Of a DNA stretch of 8,632 bases, positions 1 to 6,002 are shown piece by piece (the first letter of the stretch is position 1; each line of letters opens with the position of its first letter). The notes beneath the pieces were generated by a model that worked only from the letters and a program-made list of their open reading frames with translations, did no database searches and had not been told where the DNA came from. Position numbers and translations under genes: made by a program. Origin of the DNA: CAZHAC01 sp964383855 (GTDB lineage Bacteria > Chloroflexota > Dormibacteria > Dormibacterales > Dormibacteraceae); assembly GCA_964383855.1 (NCBI GenBank), contig CAYLIP010000086.1:1-8632 (forward strand), read 5' to 3'.

Positions 1-1733
1 TGTTGATCGAAGCTGCCCGGCGGGGATACGGACGCAACGATATGGCCGCCGGCGCGCTGTGGCAGGCAGGCCAGCTGCTCTTCAAAGCCGGCCTCCTCGG
101 CATCATCCTGACGCTGCTCCTGTTCCCCGACGGCCGGCTGCCAGGGCGCCGCTGGAGGCTAGTCCTGATCGGCGGACCTGCGCTCGCGCTCGCGGCGGAG
201 GTCTCCAGCCTGGTGCTGCCCGGCCGGGTCGACGAAGGCTACGGCCCCCCCAACCCGCTGGCGGTGCCGCCGGTGGCATCCGTCCTCGCGCCGCTGAGCG
301 GCTCGGTCGGCCTCGCCCTGGCGGCGGCGATCGTGCTCGCCTCGGTGCTGTCCCTACCCGCCCGCTACCGCGACGCGGGCCCGGTCGCCCGCCGCCAGCT
401 GCAGCTGCTGGCAGTCGCCGCCGCCGTGATGGCTCTGTGCTGGGGCGTGGGCAACGGAGTCAAATCGTTCGTGCATCTCTCGCCCACCTGGGACGCTCTC
501 GACAGTGCGGTCCTCGGGCTTTCGCTGGCGGGGCTCGCGGTTGCGATCGGTGCCGCCGTGCTGGGCGGGGGGCTGATCGAGCTCGACGTCGTGATCAGCC
601 GCACGCTGACCTACGCCTCGCTGGTCGGCGGCATCACGGTGCTCTACGTGACGCTGGTAGCAGCCGCCGGGGCGGCGGCCGGTGGGCGCCTTTCGCTGGC
701 TGCCGCAGCGCTTCTCACGGCGGTGCTGGCCGTACTCTTCGAGCCGGTCAGAAAGCGGGCGCAGCGGCTCGCGGACCGCGTCGTCTACGGACCGCGAACC
801 GAACCCTACGACGTTCTCGCCTCGTTCACGAGGGCGGTATCGGCATCGCTACCGGTGGACCAGGCGCTCGAGCGCATGGCGCGCTTGCTCGCCGAGGGGA
901 CGCGAAGCGCGCGAGCGGAAGTGTGGGTCAACGAGGCCGGCGGCAGAAGGCTGCTCGCGGCTGAAGGTTCGGAGCAAGCAGGCGTGGCGACCGAGGTGGA
1001 TGTCATGCACCAGGGGCAGCGGCTGGGCTCGCTGCGATTGATCCGGGAGGCGGGCCGGCCGCTCAACGAACGAGAGGAGCGCTTGCTGTCCGACCTGGCT
1101 GTGCAGGCGGCCCTGGTGTTCGAGCAGGCTCGCCTCGAATCCGAGTTGCGAGCTTCCCGGCGGCGGCTGGTCGCCGCGCAGGATGGCGAGCGGGCCCGGC
1201 TCGAGCGGGACATCCATGACGGCGCTCAGCAGCATCTCCTCGCGCTTTCTGCCCGACTCGGCCTGCTGCCTGACGAGCACGCGGCACCACTGCGCGGCGA
1301 GGTCGCGGCGGCGATCGACAGCCTCCGCGACGTCGCGCGCGGTCTCTACCCGAAGCTGCTCGAGACCGCTGGACTGAAGCCGGCGCTGAGCGCGCTGGCG
1401 AGGCGGCTGCCGATCCCGGTCCGGGTCGCGGCGCACGCTGGCCGGCTGCCAAGGGAGGTGGAGATCGCCATCTACTTCTGCTGTTCGGAAGCGCTCCAGA
1501 ACGTGGTCAAGCACGCGCGTGCGGAGCACGCCACCGTCTCGGTGGTGGAGGTGGAGGGAGCGGTCTGCTTGGAGGTGACCGACGACGGCGTCGGGCTTCG
1601 GCCCTCCATCGGCGGGGGGCGCGGCCTCCAGAACATGCGCGACCGCGTCGAGGCGCTCGACGGGCGGTTCGAGGTCGGCGGCGGTCCGCAAGGTGGCACA
1701 TCGATTCGGGCCTCGATTTCGCTCAGTCGGTAG
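1..1733 (+). CDS. Membrane sensor histidine kinase, HisKA_3 (NarL/DesK) type, 5'-truncated by window
   Basis: Sensor kinase expected to autophosphorylate a histidine and pass the phosphate to a LuxR-type response regulator. Numbering from the TTG at 3-5, the protein has hydrophobic spans at about 24-41, 51-73, 91-118, 131-150, 166-190, 204-226 and 231-247. A GAF-like region follows at about 267-375, then a dimerisation helix with the H-box RDIHDGAQQ, whose phospho-acceptor is H405. The HATPase domain shows an N-box ending in N500, a G1 motif DDGVG (527-531) and a glycine-rich G2 motif at 537-543. It ends at TAG 1731-1733. The reading frame is open to the first base, so the TTG is probably internal and the gene starts outside. 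No response regulator is visible; it may lie upstream. Base use is more GC-rich than the primase-helicase unit to the right. Family assignment is secure; the signal sensed is unknown. Confidence 0.9.
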   Translation, partial: LIEAARRGYGRNDMAAGALWQAGQLLFKAGLLGIILTLLLFPDGRLPGRRWRLVLIGGPALALAAEVSSLVLPGRVDEGYGPPNPLAVPPVASVLAPLSGSVGLALAAAIVLASVLSLPARYRDAGPVARRQLQLLAVAAAVMALCWGVGNGVKSFVHLSPTWDALDSAVLGLSLAGLAVAIGAAVLGGGLIELDVVISRTLTYASLVGGITVLYVTLVAAAGAAAGGRLSLAAAALLTAVLAVLFEPVRKRAQRLADRVVYGPRTEPYDVLASFTRAVSASLPVDQALERMARLLAEGTRSARAEVWVNEAGGRRLLAAEGSEQAGVATEVDVMHQGQRLGSLRLIREAGRPLNEREERLLSDLAVQAALVFEQARLESELRASRRRLVAAQDGERARLERDIHDGAQQHLLALSARLGLLPDEHAAPLRGEVAAAIDSLRDVARGLYPKLLETAGLKPALSALARRLPIPVRVAAHAGRLPREVEIAIYFCCSEALQNVVKHARAEHATVSVVEVEGAVCLEVTDDGVGLRPSIGGGRGLQNMRDRVEALDGRFEVGGGPQGGTSIRASISLSR

Positions 1734-1825
1734 TCGCCCATGTCGGCGGTGATTTTCGCGGTCGATCGTCAACTGCACAAACGAACGCCTTGACGGGCCA
1801 ACCCTTTGCCTAAGCGTCCCGCAAC

Positions 1826-1877
1826 AACCGTGAGGCCTGTGAGACTACCGCCACGGTTCGCCGCCGACCTCACGGTT
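1826..1877. repeat. Inverted repeat matching the tRNA-Pro anticodon stem, left of att core 1
   Basis: AACCGTGAGG (1826-1835) and CCTCACGGTT (1868-1877) are perfect 10-bp inverted arms with a 32-bp spacer. The right arm extends to GACCTCACGGTTCCG (1866-1880), which is repeated exactly at 8480-8494. It differs by one base from CCTCACGGTCCCG inside each tRNA-Pro fragment, which is the anticodon stem and loop. A further CACGGTTC lies at 1852-1859. The arms may be core-like integrase sites, an excisionase or regulator site, or a transcription-ending hairpin for the kinase gene. No T-tract follows, so a classic intrinsic terminator is unlikely. The rest of the non-coding stretch 1734-1825 shows nothing I can name. 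Confidence 0.6.
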
Positions 1878-1893
1878 CCGGATAGCGAACCAA

Positions 1894-1915
1894 TCGCTGC
1901 ATGCGTTGCTGCATG
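1894..1915. repeat. Arm-type direct repeats, left of att core 1
   Basis: TCGCTGCATG (1894-1903) and TTGCTGCATG (1906-1915) repeat with a 12-bp period and end 58 bp before the core at 1974. The same motif, period and orientation recur in four other clusters next to the three tRNA fragments. Inferred role: paired arm-type binding sites for a tyrosine integrase. Confidence 0.6.
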
Positions 1916-1973
1916 GAGGCGGGCCGCTCTGACTCGGGGCCCGGCGCCGACGGGCAGTTTCGTATTCGAAGGA

Positions 1974-2022
1974 TGGTCGGGGGCCCGGGATTCGAACCCG
2001 GGGCCTCACGGTCCCGAAGCGG
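1974..2022 (-). repeat. tRNA-Pro(CGG) 3' fragment, att core copy 1
   Basis: Read on the minus strand, 2018-1974 gives tRNA positions 32-76. The loop is UUCGGGA (anticodon CGG, U33, G37), followed by 3' anticodon strand CCGUG and variable loop AGGCC. The T arm is CCGGG-UUCGAAU-CCCGG, and the acceptor strand GCCCCCG is followed by A and CCA. The loop UUCGGGA and the CCGACCA end are typical of bacterial tRNA-Pro. The 5' half is missing: the bases that should pair as CACGG read CCCGC, and no D arm or 5' acceptor strand follows. Bases 1974-2022 are identical to 5788-5836 and 8578-8626. TTCGTATTCGAA lies just outside at 1959-1970 and is shared with copy 2. It is a displaced tRNA end, not a working tRNA gene. 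Confidence 0.9.
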
Positions 2023-2030
2023 GCGTTGAT

Positions 2031-2046
2031 CGTTCGCGGGCGTTCG
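2031..2046. repeat. CGTTCG direct pair right of att core 1
   Basis: CGTTCG occurs at 2031-2036 and 2041-2046, starting 9 bp after the core. A comparable pair (CGTTCG, CGTTCA) stands at 5846-5862, starting 10 bp after core 2. It may be an element-side integrase site next to the crossover, but the motif is short and could arise by chance in GC-rich DNA. Confidence 0.35.
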
Positions 2047-2071
2047 CGAGTGGCCGCCTGAATTCGGTTTT

Positions 2072-2090
2072 CGGCGGATTCGGTCCGCCG
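2072..2090. other. Hairpin 50 bp right of att core 1, downstream of the primase-helicase gene
   Basis: CGGCGGA and TCCGCCG form a perfect 7-bp stem around the 5-nt loop TTCGG. It lies about 60 nt beyond the stop of the minus-strand primase-helicase gene, so it could stop that transcript. There is no U-tract in that direction (A residues follow instead). A shorter hairpin begins at the same distance (50 bp) from att core 2, which argues instead for a role in the att module. Confidence 0.4.
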
Positions 2091-2123
2091 TCGGTCGCCT
2101 CCGGACGCCGAGGTTCACCACAG

Positions 2124-2145
2124 TGGCTGTAGCTCTGGCTGTAGC
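2124..2145. repeat. Arm-type direct repeats, right of att core 1
   Basis: TGGCTGTAGC occurs twice, identically, at 2124-2133 and 2136-2145, a 12-bp period. The cluster begins after a 101-bp gap from the core; the matching cluster right of core 2 begins after 102 bp. It sits 3 bp beyond the stop codon of the primase-helicase gene, so cargo and att module meet with no spare DNA. Confidence 0.65.
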
Positions 2146-2148
2146 AGC

Positions 2149-4560
2149 TCATCCGGGTGAGTCCGCTCCATTCGCCACCACATATCCGATCGCTGCGTAG
2201 CCACGCAGACGGCGCTCGTGCATCTTCGTCAGCATCGGTACCGCCACGTCCACGTAGTCGTAGATCCTCACTTCGCGCTTTCGCTCGTGCAGCCGATGGA
2301 GCCGGCCAGCATATTGCTGGACAGTGCCTCGCCAAGAGATCGGCAGCCCAAGGAAGAGGGTGTCCAGCCGCGCATCGTCGAAGCCCTCTCCGATATACCG
2401 CCCAGTCGCGAGCAGAACTCGCGGGGCGTCGTCCGGAATGGCTCGGAGCCTTTCCAGGACGGCCCGCCGCTCTCCGGCGCCCATTCCACCTCGCAGAACT
2501 ACGAGGTACGGGACGTCCGCCTGGAGCCGTCGTTGCATGGCTTCGAGATGCTCGGTCCGCTCTGTCAACACCAGCGGCGATCGAGCGTCCCGCACAGCAT
2601 CAAGCACATCACCAATGATCTGTGCGGTCCGCGAGTCGTCAGCCACGAGTCGCGAGTAGATCTCCTGGATACCAAGATCGCCGAGTTCCTCGGGCGCGAC
2701 GAAAGCCGTGTACCTGGGCACGACGATGTGACGGAACGGACGCGACTCTGCCTGTTGCTTGGCGTCGACACGATGCCGGATTGGTCCGCACTGCATGATC
2801 ACAATCGGGTGGTGGCCATCCTTGCGGACGGGCGTCGCCGTCAGGCCGGTGACGAAGCGCGCCTTGACCTCCTTCATCACGGCCTCGAAGCTGAAGGCGG
2901 GAATGTGGTGGCACTCGTCGACCAATACGTGACCGTAGTCAGCGACCAAATCTCTGACCGTCCCCTTGCTCTGCAGACTCTGCAGCATCGCAATGTCGAC
3001 TCTTCCCTTCCCCTTGTTCCTGCCGGCACCGAACTGTCCGATCGCTCGGGGAGGTATGTCGAGGAAGGCGGCCAACCGTTCTCGCCATTGATCGGCTAGC
3101 TGCTGGCGATGAACCAGAACGAGCGTGTTCACGCCGCGCCGCGCGATCAGCCAAGCGCCGATCACTGTCTTTCCAAATCCTGTCGAAGCCGCCAGGACGC
3201 CCACGTCATGGGCGGCCAGCGCCTCCGCAGCAACTCGCTGCTCCTCGCTCAGCTCGCCCGTGAACGAGAGGTCCGAATGGGTGCCGTTTTGCCGTTCATC
3301 ACGAACCGTTACCCAAATCTTGAGGCTCTCCAGAAGCTTGATGACCTCCTCAAGAGAGCCGCGCGGCAGCGCCAGATGGTCGGGAAACTCCTCCGAGCAG
3401 TCGATTACACGCGGCTTGCCGCCGGTCCATAGCCGCATCGCTTGAGCCCGGTAGAACTCGGGATTCTGGAAGGCAGCCAGGCGCCGCAGGCGTCCGAGCA
3501 GCACAGCGGGCAGGCCGGCCTTCTGGATGAAGACCCGGTGGGCCAGCACGATTTCGACGGAGGTTGGCAGCGGTCCCTGAATTGGTGGATCGGGCCGGCG
3601 TCGCGACGGAGGGAGACGCCATGGTTCGTGGGCATCTACCTCAGTTTCGAACCAGCGCGCGTCGACGCCGAGGATTTTGCCTGCTCGAGCCGCCTCACGA
3701 ACAATCTGCTCGCAGTCGGCGAGAGGCAGCCGCCGTACCGATGACAGGTGCCGCCATTGGTCCTCATGAGGCTGGAAGTTGTCGTCGAGAAAGACGGTGT
3801 TGGCGGCCGAACGAGCAATCCGCTGAAGTGGCAGCGCAATCAAGTTGCCGAAGCCGCCCTTGGGCATCGTGTCCTGGCTCGGAAACAGCCGATCGTAAGA
3901 CTCGAAGCCGATCTGATGGCGACGTTCAAGCGCGTCCGTGAGGATCGCGCAGCCGAGATTCCGGGCGGTGTGCGCCGGGACCGGGCTCTCGAAGAAGATC
4001 CAGAGATGCGCTCCGCGCCCTGACCGAGACCGCTCCAAGGATGCCGGCACTGCGAGCTCACGGCACGAGCGCATCACCTCGGCCGCGTCGATCTGCCACG
4101 ACGCCTTGTCGAAATCCATGGCGAGGAACCAACAGGTTTCGTCTTCAAGCAAGGGATAGACGCCGACAACACGATGGCCGAGGAGGTGGCCGCGAATCAC
4201 ATCATCGTCAAGCGGCAGCAGCAACTCAGGATCTGGGCGCTCGCCCTTCTGCCGACGGGCGCCAGGTCGCATAGCGGGCGAGTAGCCCGATCGCCCGTCT
4301 CGACCTTCCCAGCGGTAGGCGTACACGTCCACCCGCCCCCGGAATAGATCTCGGAAGAGGCGGATCTTGGCATCCTCGGGTGACTGGGCATCCAGACGTG
4401 GGCCATCAAGAGCCGCAGCTGGCTGCTCCGGCCGTGGTTCCGAGGCGGATCGATCGAAGACCAAGGCCCGGAGTTGCTCGTTCTCGTCTCGGAGAGTCTC
4501 GATCTCAGCGAGTGCTGACATTAGCCGATCCTCGAGCTCGTGGCGATCCGATTCACTCAT
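2149..4560 (-). CDS. TOTE-type AEP primase fused to DEAD-like superfamily 2 helicase
   Basis: An 803-aa protein joining a nucleotide-polymerising or primase fold to an ATP-driven helicase. Residues 8-34 form a leucine-rich coiled coil. The AEP domain (about 62-290) has FLAMDFDK with D149 and D151 as likely metal ligands, RSGRGAH with H185, and GNLIALPLQ at 238-246. The helicase has Walker A STGFGKT (459-465), DECH (548-551), TGLTATP (571-577) and motif VI QYAGRLHR (749-756). The frame is open further upstream, but I chose ATG 4560-4558 (MSESDR) because it leads straight into the coiled coil; an A-of-GAGGA-like sequence lies about 16 nt before it, a weak ribosome site. The start lies 34 bp after the toxin stop, suggesting one operon. 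This AEP-helicase pairing is known from TOTE conflict systems. I see no fused nuclease, and the Cys residues I would expect near residues 93-120 are absent. The biochemical role here is inferred. Confidence 0.85.
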   Translation of the reverse strand: MSESDRHELEDRLMSALAEIETLRDENEQLRALVFDRSASEPRPEQPAAALDGPRLDAQSPEDAKIRLFRDLFRGRVDVYAYRWEGRDGRSGYSPAMRPGARRQKGERPDPELLLPLDDDVIRGHLLGHRVVGVYPLLEDETCWFLAMDFDKASWQIDAAEVMRSCRELAVPASLERSRSGRGAHLWIFFESPVPAHTARNLGCAILTDALERRHQIGFESYDRLFPSQDTMPKGGFGNLIALPLQRIARSAANTVFLDDNFQPHEDQWRHLSSVRRLPLADCEQIVREAARAGKILGVDARWFETEVDAHEPWRLPPSRRRPDPPIQGPLPTSVEIVLAHRVFIQKAGLPAVLLGRLRRLAAFQNPEFYRAQAMRLWTGGKPRVIDCSEEFPDHLALPRGSLEEVIKLLESLKIWVTVRDERQNGTHSDLSFTGELSEEQRVAAEALAAHDVGVLAASTGFGKTVIGAWLIARRGVNTLVLVHRQQLADQWRERLAAFLDIPPRAIGQFGAGRNKGKGRVDIAMLQSLQSKGTVRDLVADYGHVLVDECHHIPAFSFEAVMKEVKARFVTGLTATPVRKDGHHPIVIMQCGPIRHRVDAKQQAESRPFRHIVVPRYTAFVAPEELGDLGIQEIYSRLVADDSRTAQIIGDVLDAVRDARSPLVLTERTEHLEAMQRRLQADVPYLVVLRGGMGAGERRAVLERLRAIPDDAPRVLLATGRYIGEGFDDARLDTLFLGLPISWRGTVQQYAGRLHRLHERKREVRIYDYVDVAVPMLTKMHERRLRGYAAIGYVVANGADSPG

Positions 4561-4594
4561 ATCCGATCTCGGTGTCCTCGGCGACCCGCTCGGA

Positions 4595-5146
4595 CTAGCG
4601 CACCCGCCCGCGATCCATGATTGACAAATAGGCGCGCATCCTTGCGATAACAAGGGCCAGGCTGGCATCAGTCAAGCTGCATGCCTCCGTCACTCCCGTG
4701 ATGTAGTCGTCTTGAAAGATCGCCGTTGGCACCTCGATCACCTGTGTGAGTGAGATCACGCCAGCCTGCCATTTGATGACGGGATTCCCATCGACGTGGA
4801 TCAACTGCGGGAAGTCGCCGCTTTCGATCCGGTCGCGATTCCGACCGAGGAAGTCGTCAGGCCGGTAGCTATACATGGGTAGCACACGAACCACGCGTTG
4901 CCGCAGCTCGCGTTTCGGGGAGAGGACGACAACCGGTCTCCGCTTGGCGTACGCGACCATCCAGTCGTCGCCCGCGAAGGCAGCCTGGTCCTCCGTAACC
5001 CGCTCCACTCGTAGCTGCGTCCAGTCCGGTTCGCGGCGCGGTCGAAGGGCCAGCGCGATGCTGGGATACCCCAGGACCGGGACGCCAGAGTAGATCGCGC
5101 CCTGATGCGGGTGGCCGCGCGGCGCGTCGACGGACGCCGCAATCAA
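4595..5146 (-). CDS. Probable MazF/PemK-like toxin
   Basis: A 183-aa protein read as a likely endoribonuclease toxin of the MazF/PemK fold. Visible hints are HQGAIYSGVPVLG (14-26) near the N-terminus, KRRPVVVLSP (68-77), which resembles the conserved RRPVVVLS strand of the family, and a C-terminal part with GVISLTQVIEVP (129-140) and a final helix. It is longer than a typical MazF (about 110 aa), with roughly 40 extra residues between the first two segments, so the match is partial. The TTG start at 5146-5144 overlaps the antitoxin stop as TTGA, typical of translationally coupled toxin-antitoxin pairs; no better start is present. The primase-helicase gene follows 34 bp downstream. The pair arrangement is clear; the toxin family is a moderate call and could be another growth inhibitor. 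Confidence 0.55.
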   Translation of the reverse strand: MIAASVDAPRGHPHQGAIYSGVPVLGYPSIALALRPRREPDWTQLRVERVTEDQAAFAGDDWMVAYAKRRPVVVLSPKRELRQRVVRVLPMYSYRPDDFLGRNRDRIESGDFPQLIHVDGNPVIKWQAGVISLTQVIEVPTAIFQDDYITGVTEACSLTDASLALVIARMRAYLSIMDRGRVR

Positions 5147-5469
5147 CTGGTCGCCGGCTTCAGGTCTGCGAAGTTGAAGCCGCTCGCATCGACGTCAGCA
5201 TCCACCAGGCTGTCAGCCGGTGGCACCTGGCGCATGTCCTCGAGCGGGTCGGGAAGGTCTTCCCGGAGCCAAGCCAATGGAAGTTCAGCCTGCGCCCGGG
5301 CAATCTCCGCGAGGGCAAGCTGTGGAGACTCCAGCGCCCGACGGGCAGCATCAGACTCGACGAGCTGCCGAACGTACTCCGACGGAGTCAAGTCCTGCCG
5401 AAGCGAATCTAGGAGATCCCGGACCTCCGGCGGCATGGAAACGCTAATCGTGACAGCAGTCCTTGCCAT
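5143..5469 (-). CDS. Ribbon-helix-helix antitoxin
   Basis: A 108-aa protein with an N-terminal ribbon-helix-helix fold: the strand TAVTISVSMP (4-13), then helix VRDLLDSLRQ (16-25), then PSEYVRQLVES (29-39). This is the DNA-binding part of CopG/ParD-like antitoxins. The rest is acidic and low in structure (PLEDMRQVPPADSLVDADVD at 74-93), the kind of tail that wraps and blocks a toxin. ATG 5469-5467 lies 7 nt after a strong -10 box, so the message is probably leaderless. The stop TGA overlaps the toxin start by 4 nt. It likely neutralises the downstream MazF-like protein and represses the whole operon through TGACG boxes in the promoter. Fold is well supported; exact subfamily is not. Confidence 0.75.
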   Translation of the reverse strand: MARTAVTISVSMPPEVRDLLDSLRQDLTPSEYVRQLVESDAARRALESPQLALAEIARAQAELPLAWLREDLPDPLEDMRQVPPADSLVDADVDASGFNFADLKPATS

Positions 5470-5476
5470 GCCTCGT

Positions 5477-5504
5477 AGTATAGCCCTCCGTCACGAACCG
5501 TCAA
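5477..5504 (-). promoter_or_regulatory. Promoter of the antitoxin-toxin-primase-helicase operon
   Basis: On the minus strand, TTGACG (5504-5499) and TATACT (5482-5477) are separated by 16 bp, close to the sigma-70/HrdB consensus. Only 7 nt separate the -10 box from the ATG at 5469, so transcription would begin at or next to the start codon. This is the best promoter visible upstream of the three-gene operon; none is evident before the toxin or helicase. Confidence 0.75.
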
Positions 5505-5509
5505 TGACG
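5489..5509. promoter_or_regulatory. TGACG-box operator in the antitoxin promoter
   Basis: CGTCA at 5489-5493 and 5499-5503 lie 10 bp apart, and the second forms a perfect inverted repeat CGTCA-A-TGACG (5499-5509). The boxes overlap the -35 element and spacer. Ribbon-helix-helix dimers commonly bind short boxes one helical turn apart, so autoregulation by the adjacent antitoxin is likely. Inferred from position and spacing. Confidence 0.5.
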
Positions 5510-5525
5510 CCCAGGAGTTCCGTTT

Positions 5526-5546
5526 CGCACGGCGGCGAGCCGTGCG
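5526..5546. other. Hairpin in the non-coding stretch between the operon promoter and att module 2
   Basis: CGCACGGC and GCCGTGCG form a perfect 8-bp stem with a 5-nt loop. A related CCGCACGGTTCC stands at 5597-5608, resembling the GACCTCACGGTTCC arms beside cores 1 and 3, so this may be a diverged version of that inverted repeat. The non-coding stretch 5510-5682 holds nothing else I can support; an open frame across it and the tRNA fragment (5491-5823, minus) has no recognisable protein character. Confidence 0.35.
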
Positions 5547-5682
5547 CAATGGCGATCGCCTCCCGTTCAGTCACGCCCCCATCCGAATCCGCGACACCGC
5601 ACGGTTCCACGTAGTGCGCGCTGGCTTCCGAAAGCGACGAGCTGCGGTGCGGTGAATTGGACAACGAGACCCGAAGGCACGT

Positions 5683-5728
5683 TGGCTGTAGTCCGCCGGG
5701 AGCGATTGGCTGCAGCTTTGGCGGTAGT
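5683..5728. repeat. Arm-type direct repeats, left of att core 2
   Basis: TGGCTGTAGT (5683), TGGCTGCAGC (5707) and TGGCGGTAGT (5719) fall on a 12-bp lattice; the 5695 slot is not filled. The last copy ends 59 bp before the core at 5788, matching 58 bp at core 1. Two of the copies match the TGGCTGTAGC form seen right of core 1 in at least 8 of 10 positions. Confidence 0.6.
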
Positions 5729-5787
5729 CGCCCCTCTCCCCTACCCGGCGTTATTGGATCAGGCGGGTTAGTTCGTATTCGAAAAGG

Positions 5788-5836
5788 TGGTCGGGGGCCC
5801 GGGATTCGAACCCGGGGCCTCACGGTCCCGAAGCGG
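5788..5836 (-). repeat. tRNA-Pro(CGG) 3' fragment, att core copy 2
   Basis: Identical over 49 bp to copies 1 and 3. tRNA positions 32-76 occupy 5832-5788 on the minus strand. TTCGTATTCGAA precedes it at 5772-5783, as at copy 1. The bases where the 5' anticodon strand should be read GCCGC on the minus strand and cannot pair with CCGUG; no 5' tRNA half follows. With arm-type repeats on both sides it resembles a complete attP-like junction between two tandem units. Confidence 0.9.
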
Positions 5837-5845
5837 CCGAACGCC

Positions 5846-5862
5846 CGTTCGACGGTCGTTCA
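5846..5862. repeat. CGTTCG direct pair right of att core 2
   Basis: CGTTCG (5846-5851) and CGTTCA (5857-5862) start 10 bp after the core, parallel to the pair at 2031-2046. Possible element-side integrase site; weak on its own. Confidence 0.3.
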
Positions 5863-5885
5863 GGGGGATTCAGCGAGTTGAGGAC

Positions 5886-5898
5886 GGCCGGGTCGGCC
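5886..5898. other. Short hairpin 50 bp right of att core 2
   Basis: GGCCG-GGT-CGGCC is a 5-bp stem with a 3-nt loop. It begins exactly as far from core 2 as the stronger hairpin at 2072 does from core 1, although the sequence differs. Possibly a conserved structural part of the att module; the match in distance could be chance. Confidence 0.25.
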
Positions 5899-5938
5899 AT
5901 CCAGGGATCACAGGGAATCGATGCCCGTGTCAGGCCGG

Positions 5939-5959
5939 TTGCTGCATCCGTCGCTGCAT
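5939..5959. repeat. Arm-type direct repeats, right of att core 2
   Basis: TTGCTGCAT (5939-5947) and TCGCTGCAT (5951-5959) have a 12-bp period and begin after a 102-bp gap from the core, against 101 bp at core 1. The same two variants, in the other order, make up the cluster left of core 1. The toxin-antitoxin promoter starts right after it. Confidence 0.65.
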
Positions 5960-5967
5960 TCTGTAAC

Positions 5968-5992
5968 ACGGCGTGAAACGGCGCCCTACACT
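5968..5992 (+). promoter_or_regulatory. Promoter and possible operator of the DUF433/DUF5615 toxin-antitoxin pair
   Basis: TACACT (5987-5992) fits an actinobacterial -10 box and stands 10 nt before ATG 6003, giving a leader of only a few bases. No good -35 box is present. ACGGCG occurs at 5968-5973 and 5978-5983, a 10-bp direct repeat just upstream of the -10, which could be the antitoxin's binding site. Tentative. Confidence 0.4.
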
Positions 5993-6002
5993 GGTCTTTG
6001 CG

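Larger units (their letters stand above)
1974..5787. mobile_element. Tandem tRNA-Pro unit A (antitoxin, toxin, primase-helicase), no integrase
   Basis: This unit runs from the start of tRNA fragment 1 to the base before fragment 2 (3,814 bp). Both ends carry the same core in direct orientation, and both cores are flanked on each side by 12-bp-period repeats, as at junctions between tandem integrated elements. Its genes form one minus-strand operon. No tyrosine or serine recombinase, excisionase or transposase is encoded, so movement would need an enzyme supplied from elsewhere. Element status is inferred from the repeats and cargo; exact crossover points are unknown but probably lie in the anticodon-loop segment of each core. 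Confidence 0.55.

Noticed and set aside
849..1778. Minus-strand 309-codon open frame
   Set aside because: It is the antisense shadow of the kinase gene in very GC-rich DNA, rich in Arg, Pro and His without domain structure.
1974..2060. A complete tRNA gene on the minus strand
   Set aside because: Only positions 32-76 are present. The anticodon stem cannot form and no D arm or 5' acceptor strand is found at any of the three copies.
1894..2145. CRISPR-like array from the short repeats
   Set aside because: Repeat units are about 10 bp with a 12-bp period and only two or three per cluster; there is no room for spacers and no cas gene.
1870..2335. Open frames over att core 1 on both strands (SNPGP-like peptides)
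   Set aside because: They read through the tRNA fragment and inverted repeats. The peptide pattern RxSNPGP is the usual artefact of translating a tRNA T arm, and there is no recognisable domain or ribosome site.
2218..3099. Plus-strand 293-codon open frame
   Set aside because: It lies fully antisense to the primase-helicase gene, whose motifs are unmistakable, and has no family features of its own.
4561..4668. Longer start for the primase-helicase (36 extra residues)
   Set aside because: The added stretch would overlap the toxin gene, is cysteine- and proline-rich, unlike the family, and precedes the coiled coil that normally opens these proteins.
5491..5823. Minus-strand frame beginning MRPRVRIPGPRP over att core 2
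   Set aside because: The start is the translated tRNA T-arm and the remainder is low-complexity proline-rich sequence. An almost identical artefact starts at 8613.
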